A stretch of DNA of 49,721 nt from Acanthaster planci. Lineage: Eukaryota; Echinodermata; Asteroidea; Valvatida; Acanthasteridae. The notes under the pieces are model-generated. The model was given only the letters and a program-made list of their open reading frames with translations. It was not told the origin of the DNA and did not search any database. This document shows positions 1 to 49,721 of the stretch, piece after piece. A program made the position numbers and the translations under genes. The first letter of the stretch is position 1, and each line of letters opens with the position of its first letter. The DNA lies in contig NW_019091643.1 of assembly GCF_001949145.1 (NCBI RefSeq), positions 38,876-88,596 of the forward strand, given 5' to 3'.

Positions 1-60
1 CTGTCTATGGGAATTTATTTGTAGTGGTGCACCACGATAATTCTGACTACTCTCGTTAAG

Positions 61-384
61 ATTATGAGACGTCTGGGAAATCTGTGGTCAGGGCACCACA
101 CTAATCATATGTTGGCTCATCCATTTCGGAAGTGGGGGAGGTGGCAATGTCAGGGCACGATACACACTGCGTTGTCAAGCTGGCTGTTTACGCAGGTACG
201 TTTAAAATATTGAGAAATGTGTACTTCAGGGAGTGATTATATTTTGCAAAGAAACAGTTGTGAACGGGTGGAACTAATAAAGTGTCTGTTTTCCATGTAA
301 TTTGGGGATTTATCTATTGCAAAATGGTCAAGCCAGTATGTGAGTAGTGTGGTTCCCTGACCACAGATTTCCAAGACGTATCTA
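61..384. repeat. Inverted-repeat (foldback/MITE-like) element, family A
   Basis: The left arm 61-117 and the reverse complement of 330-384 share GGAAATCTGTGGTCAGGG and the flanking ACCACACTA, with about 80% identity over ~55 bp. The roughly 210-bp middle has no coding sign. A third, diverged copy of the arm lies at 4271-4320. The arms suggest a non-autonomous DNA element; no target-site duplication was recognised. Confidence 0.55.
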
Positions 385-403
385 CACGAGCTACATAGGC
401 CTA

Positions 404-750
404 TGCAATCACACGTACATGTATGAAGCCAAACCACCGTTCACAACCATGCACAAATGGATGGGGCTCAACCAAACATAAAAAAACTGTAGGCTCCTAT
501 TCCCAGTATATAACATTCAGGCTTTATTTTCCCTTCCGTCCACAACTTCCACACAAGATTCGAACCCACACCCCACAAACCATTATGCTGTGTAACCGCT
601 TGACTATCGCAGTTCAAACAAGTTCCTGATGTTTTTACTATTGATGTATTTGTAATACCGATGAACGGCTGCAACACAAGGCTAATAAAATTATGGACAT
701 GTGCAATACATACACTACCTCGGTGGTTAGGCTTCATACGTGTGATTGCA
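404..750. mobile_element. Element with terminal inverted repeats enclosing a tRNA-like (SINE) promoter
   Basis: Ends 404-439 and 721-750 are inverted repeats (core TGAAGCCAAACCACCG against CGGTGGTTAGGCTTCA, one mismatch, with a 6-bp insertion in the left arm). Inside, on the minus strand, an A-box-like word at 596-606 (TAGTCAAGCGG) and a B-box-like word at 556-566 (GGTTCGAATCT) sit about 29 bp apart, as in tRNA-derived SINEs. It could be a SINE nested in a MITE or a composite. No intact tRNA is present. Confidence 0.5.
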
Positions 751-1487
751 TTTATATCTCCTCTATACATAATCTAAACGAGAGTTGTCGGAATTATCTG
801 GACTGGTATCCAAAGCAACATAAACGTTTGTTATGTGAATACGCTGGATTTGTCACATAATGTACAGCCATAAGATAATGCAGATGTGTGCGGATTGTGC
901 GGGATGAGAAGTGAGAATGGTAGAAAAGAAACCTCATTTTTGGACAATAATATAGGTTAAATCCTACAAAAATCATGCGAACCCAGATGTTCAATATGGA
1001 TAGAAGTTCATTGAGGTTGATTTGCTCCATAAAGCGCAGGGGGGGGGGTTTCAGGTACAAGTTCAACTACCTGACCCTGGCAGGGCACTTTTCAAAACCC
1101 CTCAACATGTTGCAACACGGAGTAAGCCTACAACTAGTACTATTGACTTTGACTTGAGTTCAGTCGAACATGTCGAAGTAGGCCTGGTCTAGTTCGAATT
1201 AACTTGCACGTTCAGAAAAAAAATACCGAACACAAAATGACATGCTAAAACTAACAATAATCTCTCATGCACTGAACAAACACTGGGCACAAATTCTGAA
1301 TGAAATGTCTTCTTATTAAACACCCAAAATTAAGTTACCTTTCGTTTGCTTGCTCTACTTGGCATACACGTGGGCATAGGGCACGCGCGCGAATTTTAAG
1401 CAATGGCAGTTACGGCGCCCCCTGTATCTGATACGATTGCACGCATTGGGGGGCGCGTTCCACCAAATGGTTGTATTTCTGCGCGTG
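751..1487. other. Intergenic, no gene seen
   Basis: AT-rich sequence with a G run near 1040. Near 1412-1460 a short stem (GGCGCCCCC against GGGGGGCGC) may be the tip of another repeat. No supported ORF or RNA gene. Confidence 0.5.
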
Positions 1488-2135
1488 AGCTCATTAACAT
1501 TTTGTGATCCCACAGGATTTTTACAATAAGACAGGCCATAATCAGGGGCATCATAAAAACATTTTTATAAATTCCGAATTTGGGACTGATAGTTTTCAGT
1601 TCGTGGTATTTCTTTCACAATAGCCCCAAATTGCGGGCCTATTTTGGATAGAGGCGGGCGGCTACATTCAGAAATGAGCGCTTAGTTTTACTACTATTCG
1701 ATGGGGGAACTTCGTTGAAAGGCGAATAACTAAAATTCGTGGCTAATCCCCATGAAATTGAAACGAAAAGTAATCTTCTGGCCATAATCTCGAATTTCCA
1801 GAGAAAAAACGGAGGCCAGCCTCGTCGTGAGAGTCAACAGGAGGTACTATTTCGGTCCGAGTTTGCTCTGTTTTCTATGGGCGCGTAATGTTAATGGGGA
1901 TTAAGGAGTGCACACGTCACACGCCTAAGATGTCTACTAAGATTTCTACGCTCCAGCTCACTATTTTGTGGACTCTGGGGGATTGTTTACAAACGAGCTG
2001 CCATAATCGCGACAGATCATAAAAATAATCATATAAATCACAAATTTGAAAAATATTCTAGCTCCCAACTCGGGATATTTGGCTCACAAAAACCTCCAAC
2101 TTGTGGGCCTATTTTGCACGGAGGTGGGCTGCTGA
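1488..2135. repeat. Pair of diverged direct repeats (about 170-180 bp each)
   Basis: Copies at about 1488-1665 and 1955-2135 share, in order, AGCTCA, ATTTTGTG, CCATAATC, TCATAAAAA and GGGCCTATTTTG followed by a GAGGYGGGC-type word. The ~290 bp between them includes another CCATAATC start near 1784. Unclassified; possibly LTR remnants or a local duplication. Confidence 0.5.
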
Positions 2136-2315
2136 ATGGGAGAATAATAAAATTTGGTGTAGTTTAGGGAACAAAAAACACAAACAATAAAAAAAACAAT
2201 GTGGCTGATCCTTTTGAAGTTGAGCAGAAAACCGACATTGGCTTGAACTTCAGTCAGTCACGAAGTGCTACGTTTTGAGTTCTATCTGACTAACTCAGCC
2301 TATTCTTTGGGAAAA

Positions 2316-3870
2316 TGTACAGTCAAAACTTACGGAAGCGTACAAGGGCCACTTGCAAAAAAAAAAACAATTTCGAGACACTATCTAGCCGAGGAGAGAT
2401 GGTATCTCGCCGCGGCGAGTTATAAGATCTTGCCGCGGCTTCAAATTGATATCCCGCCGCAGCGAATAATTCATAAATCCACGCGTGAACTTATACTATA
2501 CCTTGGAGATTAGGGCACTAAGTAACCAAAAATGCTTTGAATGTCCAAAGCTGTGAGGTCTTTCAAGCGTCGTGTTTGTAGAAGTACTGTTTTTGATCAC
2601 AATTTTTGCATTTTAAGTACTGTAAATTAATAAACGTCGACTGATGAAAGTTCAAATGTGACTTTCAAGTCCGCTTGCTTCTGTTTGGCACTTGGAAAAT
2701 GTAGGAAGAAAGTAAAAACACTTTACCCCTCATCTGAATCTGGAAATTCACACCACAAAATAAGATTTCGTTGTCTGTCTTGGAAAACAAGCATTGTTGA
2801 AATGTAACATCCATTTTTTGTTTCAATTAGCAATGTAAAACCAAATCTCGATACCTTTCCTCCTAAAGATACATTTTAAAACAGTGCACTGAATTGCGCA
2901 CCCAGCCGGAAGTGGCGACCCAGTGTTCAGATTAATATAGAGGCTCCATCGAATACGTTCTTGACAAAAATATGTTATGTATTTGCCCTTCTGGGTGGTT
3001 TGTGACGAGTGAACGCATGGATGTGAGGTCAAAGAGCCCGGGGATTTCAATCCAGTTGACGAAAAATTGCGTGTTGGTTTTCCTTTCACCTTCACTTCAT
3101 TTTCTTTTTGCCTGCTGAAGTCTCCTAAATCTTAGTTGATTTTAATGTTAGAGTGATATCAACATCAAGGTTTGGTCCTAAATGGCAACACATATTGGCT
3201 AAAAATATGCATGGGTGTCGGCAGAATTTTTTAGGGGAAGGGAGGCAAACCGTCTAGTTTAACAGCGGGAAGAGGTTCAATTTTCTTTTTTGTTCTCTCA
3301 AGCAATTTATCATGTTCTATTTCATTTTTAGTTTTCATTTCTTTGGCTGTTTTCGTTTTTATTTTCGCTCTTCTCGCGGTCCCCTCGAGGCGCTTATGTA
3401 AATAAGATTATTTAATTAAAATATAAATGAAAAGGCACCGTAATCCTTTCAACAGGCAGTCTACCAGGGAGTCTTGTCTACTCCACTTCCAGATACGAAA
3501 ATTCATACCCCCAAAAGAGATTTTTTTCGTTTTCTTTTGTGTCGGAACTCAAGCTTGACTGAAATGTAACATCCCCTTTTGCTCCAATGAGAAATCTAAA
3601 ACCAAATCCCAATGCACTTCATCCTAAACATACATTTGAAAACGGCGCGCCGAATAGGACTTACGTATTGAAATATTTCCTTCGGCGAGACATCAATTTG
3701 ACGCTGCGGCAAGATCTAATTATAACTCGCCGCAGCGAGACACACATTCAACGACAACTCACCGCGGCGATATAGTAACTCGCTGCGGTGAGATGATAAC
3801 TCGAAATTTATTCTCTTGCAAGTGGCTCTTCAATGATACGCTTTTGTATACGCTTCCGTACTCCCCATAT
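2316..3870. repeat. Nested repeat system with GC-rich CCGCGG palindromes
   Basis: Arms 2316-2480 and 3668-3870 are inverted copies: ACGGAAGCGTA, GCCACTTGCAA, ATTTCGAG, CGCGGCGAGTTATA, AGATCTTGCCGC and TCAAATTGAT recur in the same order on opposite strands. Inside are direct repeats B1 (about 2740-2905) and B2 (about 3490-3660) sharing GAAATGTAACATCC, AAAACCAAATC and CATCCTAAA-type words. Both arms carry runs of CGCCGCGGCGAG-like palindromes in otherwise AT-rich DNA. No coding capacity was recognised. Confidence 0.55.
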
Positions 3871-4330
3871 CTAACCTCACAGAAATTTTAACCCTCACTT
3901 TTTAGCTTGCCTGCATGTGTCTGGCCTGAAGTAGGTGGCCTTAGAGGAAATGAAAAATGCAAAAGAAAAAGACGAGGGAAAATTAATCGATTCTCTGATG
4001 TCCTCAGCTCCCCATTTAGCAGGTGTTTTCCTTTGCCAGTAGATCGCTTTGCCCACGGCAAAGAGTGAACGCACATCAATAATTTAACCTTCCATTAGGA
4101 GGTCTTCCATCGAATGAGTAGTTAGTTTATCCGTCCTCGTTAAACGGAAACAGCGCCCTCAATACAGCAGTTTTATTTCGTCAATTGATGGAATTTAGAT
4201 TGGGCATCCTTCCTCCATGGATTGGGTACGTGCACCCACTGCTAGTCTGGATAATAATTTTTTTTTTTTTATTATGACTCGTCTGGGAATTTTTGGGGAG
4301 GGAACCAGACTAACTCACTGCATTCTCACT
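3871..4330. repeat. Mostly unannotated DNA with a third family-A arm at 4271-4320
   Basis: A T-rich run at about 4258-4270 is followed by ATTATGACTCGTCTGGGAA...GGGAACCAGACTAA, matching the arm of the element at 61-384. A short TAGTCTGG/CCAGACTA inverted pair brackets the T run. The rest shows nothing I can name. Confidence 0.4.
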
Positions 4331-5056
4331 ACACGAACGTTTATTTCGGTGAATTTCAGTGAAAAAAGTACAGAAATAAATACAACCAGGCCTACATGTA
4401 CATTTATTTAGGTCAGGGGTTACTCGCTTGTGGTTTTCCGCGAACCAGTTCAGGGTGCATCACTTTTATAGTTTTTCCATGGTTATTTAATAGCGAACCG
4501 ATTTGTTTTGTTTTCCCGACGACTTACCATTAATAACTTATGGCTGCTCATATGCGACATCAGAATTCATAGGTGTACATCAAATTTTACAGAGATGATA
4601 TTTTATCTCCTTTACTCTTCTCTTTTTTTCGGTTGAATATTTGCGTGCGTGTGTGGTGGTGGTGGTGGTGTGTGTGTGGGGGGGGTACATAGATATTGCC
4701 CGAGGCGAAAGTGCAATCGCTTTGAAGTGTACCACAAAAGCCGACACAAGTATCATTATTGAAGCACATGTACAAGTACATTGTACAAGGCCAGATACGG
4801 CAGACCCGCCCACTTGGTCAAATATAGGGGAGAACAATAATTAATGTACATGTAGTTGAATGTTATCAAGTCAGGATTCAGACTGATTCACTAGCCAACT
4901 GTGCTCAATTTTGTATCATGAATTACATTGATAAGGCTATAATATGTAATTAAATTTATCATTGAATTCACCAATGTCATTAAAATATTGCGTAAAACCT
5001 ACTCACCCCTAAACGATTAATGTTGTGATCCACTTGTGTTGAGGTCGCTTCATAGA

Positions 5057-5062
5057 CACGTG
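5057..5062. promoter_or_regulatory. E-box CACGTG
   Basis: Canonical palindromic bHLH-ZIP E-box, 7 bp from the TCF-like site and within 230 bp of the ATG. It is a short word and its function is only possible. Confidence 0.25.
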
Positions 5063-5068
5063 ACTACA

Positions 5069-5076
5069 CATCAAAG
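5069..5076 (-). promoter_or_regulatory. Consensus TCF/LEF site in proximal upstream region
   Basis: The plus strand reads CATCAAAG; the complement reads CCTTTGATG, a perfect match to the SCTTTGATS TCF/LEF consensus, about 205 bp before the ATG. ZNRF3 and RNF43 are known Wnt/beta-catenin targets that form negative feedback, so a site here is plausible. One short site alone is weak evidence. Confidence 0.4.
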
Positions 5077-5153
5077 GGTGCCGCGCCAAATGCATAATGC
5101 ATATGCTCTGTGATGACTAGGACCGCGCTGCAGTGTGTGTGTGTGTATTTACG

Positions 5154-5180
5154 ATGGGAACTTGCACGCACAAAACGTGA
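5154..5180 (+). other. Upstream ORF 1 (8 codons)
   Basis: ATG at 5154 followed by seven codons and TGA at 5178-5180, 100 bp before the main ATG. It matters only if transcription starts upstream of 5154, which the sequence does not show. Confidence 0.35.
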
Positions 5181-5269
5181 CTGCCATCCTTCCCAAAGAA
5201 AAACTGGCCGAGAATACCTGGTTGCCCGTGCGCTCTAGTAGCGAGAATCGGACCAAGCTATCCCCAGAA

Positions 5270-5280
5270 ATGCCTCCAAG

Positions 5281-5284
<4 letters not shown>
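5270..5284 (+). other. ZNRF3: Upstream ORF 2 (MPPR) whose stop overlaps the start codon
   Basis: ATG at 5270, then CCT CCA AGA TGA. The TGA (5282-5284) overlaps the main ATG (5281-5283) by two bases. A ribosome that initiates at 5270 would terminate exactly on the ZNRF3 start, an arrangement that permits termination-reinitiation or dampens translation (inference). The sequence fact is certain; use in the cell is not. Confidence 0.5.
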
Positions 5285-47234
<41,950 letters not shown>

Positions 47235-47560
47235 ATGGCAGACGACACCGAACACTCTGTAATATATTTTCTATTTTCATCAGAGCTGCTTCTCTCCAGA
47301 GCTGATCAATGTTGGAAGCGGCCGCCAGATGTTCAAAGCGGACACATTGCCTCCATCGATGCCTTTTTTTACGCATTTTACGATACTGATCAAAATGGCA
47401 ATTACAGAGTACATGTATTTGCTCATCAGTTGCGTTATCCAAGAAGACGCCATAACTGCCGTTGGCACCACAATTATGGGCGTATTGCATGTGCGTACTT
47501 CTGTAAATTGTGAACACCTTTTTTGTTAAAGCATTTCAGGTGCGTAATGACCAACATGTA

Positions 47561-47845
47561 GGCCCAGTTTCACATAGCTGTTCAACAGTTAGCACAAAAG
47601 TCATGCTCACTATAACAGAAAAATTTGCTTACCGTAAGCACTATTCCATGGCAGGGCTTGGCCAGATTGTGCTTGCCGTTGCCAGCACAGAGATTTCCCT
47701 TGTTTTGTCACAATGTTAAGCAAATTGTTCCTCTGAAGTGGTTGTGCGATTTGCTGTGTGTACTGCGTATGGTCTCCATTAAATAACCAGAGCCTCTGTT
47801 ATCATATTAAGATTGTGTGCTTAGCAGCACCGTTAAATTAGGCCC
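47561..47845. mobile_element. MITE-like element, GGCCCAATTYCATA family, copy 2
   Basis: Left end GGCCCAGTTTCACATAGCTG at 47561-47580. The right end near 47822-47845 reads in reverse complement GGGCCTAATTTAACGGTGCTG. The interior has AATTTGCTTACCGTAAGCAC, a palindromic TTGCTTAC/GTAAGCA word typical of the family. It is more diverged than copy 1. Confidence 0.5.
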
Positions 47846-48710
47846 TCTTCGTGAGTGCGTATTGCTGCAGCCATGGCTTCAAGTTTGGTTGCTGACTTAG
47901 TCTTTGGTGTCATCTTTTATACTCTGTTAGCACTGTCCATGAGATATTTTCCCTATTGTCCTTGTGTTTTAGTACACCTTCGTAAAGTGCACTTTGATAT
48001 GTATGAATCCAGGGGAGAAACGAGAACTTCAATACCTGTCAGAACTGGATTCATTAAACGCACATGTACAGTTGTTTACGGCATTGTTGTATCCCACAAA
48101 GTGTGTTTTGGTTTTTTTTTGGCCACAAAGTCTGTTGGATAGTAAAACCTTGTCACCGAGGCAGATTTTGGCCGGATTTTAGCATCATGCTGGCATGAAA
48201 ATTCCATCGTTTTATTACCAGAAAGAGTGCTCGTTATACATGTGTCTGGCTGGTTGCACATTGCTTTCTCCAAATTTGTTTGAAAGAGTTGAAATTTGTC
48301 CGGATGCTTTGTGTGAAGATCAGTGACTCTTCACTCTCTTCAAAACTTTATTGTACTGTGGATGGTAGTGTATGACCCTGACCATGTGACACCCCTGACA
48401 AATTCTGAAATTCTCTTGTAAATCTATGCGAATAAGTTATTTACAGTGCACTTCTGTGGCCCTGCTGTGCCAAAATTACCTAAAATTCAATTGTTTTATA
48501 TTAATTTAACTGAAGTAAACATGTAATCACTGATTGTTCTGTACTCATTAAAACGAAAGAAAATATATATTGCATTTTATTTTTATGCATATTTTATAAA
48601 GTACTATACTATTTAAATAATGTTGCGTGAGGCATTAAATTTAACTAGCATAACACTGTGAAGTATAAAAAGTCAATGTTTTAGTGTCAGACATATTTAT
48701 TTGTGGAGTA

Positions 48711-48716
48711 AATAAA
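48711..48716 (+). terminator. ZNRF3: Candidate polyadenylation signal AATAAA (proximal)
   Basis: AATAAA within GAGTAAATAAACCAACA, about 1.48 kb after the stop codon, in an AT-rich context. Confidence 0.4.
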
Positions 48717-49006
48717 CCAACAAACATTTATCTGGATATACAATGACAAGGCCTGTAAAATGCCCAAACTCCAAATACATGTCGTTCTTTATTTCAGTCA
48801 CGCCCAGTCCTCCAAAATTATGGACGATTACAATTTTATTTTTTTGGCTCAAACAGTCCCAAAATATTTCACACTTTGAAGTCTCTCCTGAAGAATTAAA
48901 AATTGAAGTGATGTGTTCCACTTTTACAATCCATTCTCGAAAGTCCATAGTTCATTTTAGACAAGTGTACGTTCTCTTTTTTACAAGCTACTTGTACGTG
49001 CAGACA

Positions 49007-49012
49007 AATAAA
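49007..49012 (+). terminator. ZNRF3: Candidate polyadenylation signal AATAAA (distal)
   Basis: AATAAA within CAGACAAATAAAATATTTG, followed by T/G-rich DNA near 49073-49085. It is an alternative to 48711. Confidence 0.35.
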
Positions 49013-49030
49013 ATATTTGACATGCTAGTT

Positions 49031-49721
49031 TGAATTATCCTCCTGTCAACTGAGATGTAATAGGGGCATGCTTATTGTTGTTTAATCCTTCAAATGCCAG
49101 TGTTACATATTTGTGGCGTATTAATGAACAGTTTTAGAGACATAATATGAACAGGGTATACAACTGTCTCTTTTGTTAGAACGTACAGGGTATTACTCTG
49201 AATCACGGTGCATTTTTGGAGTCGAGTGTCAAATGCAGTAACTGTTAACGTGGAATAGTGCAGAGCTCTACAATAGAGGGTTTGCATGGTGGCCATCTTG
49301 CAGGTCAGTGTTTTTATTCCTCAGGGTATGCGCACAGGAGGTGTCCCTGTGGAACACAACAGCTGCCCTGCAAGATGGTGCCCACGCAAAGCCTCTGTAT
49401 GATTTCCCCTCCTTCATTGTATTTGACAGCCACTTTCTCTGCCTTTTTTTAATCAGACATTGACCTCAGAATATCCCGTGATTATTCTTGATCAATTGCT
49501 CACTAAATCTAGCATGTACATGTGACGTATCTTGGACAGTGTTGTAGTTGAGACCATCACAAGACCATCCACAAGACCAGTCACAATTGACAGGGTGCAC
49601 AGTGACAAAGGAATGCTTTTGTTGAAAGGAATGCTTTTGTTGCAGTTCATTTGAATAGCTTGTGACCTGAATTCAGACTGAAGATCTTATGTTGGTGATG
49701 TATTGGTCTTGTGACGGTCTT
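49031..49721. other. Downstream intergenic DNA with a long hairpin and short tandem repeats
   Basis: Holds the inverted pair 49274-49304 / 49367-49399 and an exact 18-bp tandem duplication (AAAGGAATGCTTTTGTTG at 49607-49624 and 49625-49642). No gene is supported. Confidence 0.5.
49274..49399. repeat. Imperfect hairpin, ~31-bp arms
   Basis: TAGAGGGTTTGCATGGTGGC then CATCTTGCAGG (49274-49304) pairs with CCTGCAAGATGGTGCCCACG then CAAAGCCTCTGTA (49367-49399), with a loop of about 62 bp. It could be a short MITE or a structured RNA; the loop is long for a microRNA precursor. Confidence 0.45.

Larger units (their letters stand above)
4331..5280 (+). promoter_or_regulatory. Proximal upstream region and 5'UTR of the ZNRF3 gene
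   Basis: Holds a (TG)n/poly-G stretch near 4648-4685, a weaker TCF-like CTTTGAAG at 4720-4727, the E-box and TCF site near 5060, an octamer-like ATGCATAATGCAT at 5090-5102, a TG repeat at about 5133-5146, and two short upstream ORFs. GC content rises from about 5050 into exon 1. No TATA box is convincingly placed and the transcription start is not visible. Confidence 0.45.
47235..49030 (+). other. ZNRF3: 3'UTR of the ZNRF3 gene (extent inferred)
   Basis: There is no coding sign after the stop. The sequence becomes very AT-rich at about 48480-48720. Two AATAAA signals (48711-48716 and 49007-49012) would give a 3'UTR of about 1.5 or 1.8 kb. A MITE-like insertion sits at 47561-47845. Confidence 0.55.

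Noticed and set aside
4580-4844. Frames with His/Thr runs near 4641-4837
   Set aside because: The runs are translations of a GTGGTGGTGTGTG microsatellite upstream of the gene.

Overview
The window is eukaryotic genomic DNA carrying one large, spliced, plus-strand gene. That gene is the invertebrate counterpart of the vertebrate sister genes ZNRF3 and RNF43, transmembrane RING-type E3 ubiquitin ligases that remove Frizzled/LRP6 Wnt receptors from the cell surface and are antagonised by R-spondin/LGR. I can reconstruct nine coding exons from the ATG at 5281 to the stop at 47232-47234. Every intron is GT-AG and the phases agree throughout (introns 1-6 phase 0, introns 7 and 8 phase 1). The joined CDS is 2607 nt, 868 residues plus stop. 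I see no other gene I can support on either strand; the other open frames look like chance frames or shadows.

Organism: one gene in 50 kb, long AT-rich introns, dense ACATGTAC palindromic words, many poly-G/poly-C runs, tRNA-derived SINE-like elements and short inverted-repeat (MITE-like) elements, and a protein that mixes ZNRF3 and RNF43 traits. Together these suggest a marine invertebrate deuterostome with a single pre-duplication gene. An echinoderm is my best guess, but I cannot prove it from sequence alone.

Layout: 1-4330 is a thicket of diverged repeats (an inverted-repeat element at 61-384, an element with a tRNA-like promoter at 404-750, direct repeats at about 1488/1955, and a nested direct/inverted repeat system at 2316-3870). 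4331-5280 is proximal upstream/5'UTR with a consensus TCF/LEF site, an E-box and short upstream ORFs, one of which terminates on the start codon. 5281-5538 is exon 1 (signal peptide, start of the PA-like ectodomain). A 17.9-kb intron follows. Exons 2-4 (23423-23548, 29384-29458, 37639-37779) finish the ectodomain. Exon 5 (40812-40925) encodes the membrane helix. Exons 6-7 (41677-41907, 43145-43247) encode a linker with a 15-residue tandem duplication and the RING-H2 finger. Exon 8 (44924-46420) encodes the long serine/histidine/arginine-rich cytoplasmic tail. Exon 9 (47173-47234) encodes a short C-terminus ending EEIV. The 3'UTR probably runs to one of two AATAAA signals (48711 or 49007) and contains a MITE-like insertion. 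The last ~0.7 kb is intergenic with a long hairpin.

I found no wholly new biological system. The points most worth a second look are the RNF43-like Met after the last RING cysteine, the tandem duplication between membrane and RING, the start-overlapping upstream ORF, the paired TCF sites (possible Wnt feedback), the C-terminal mini-exon, and several inverted-repeat element families.
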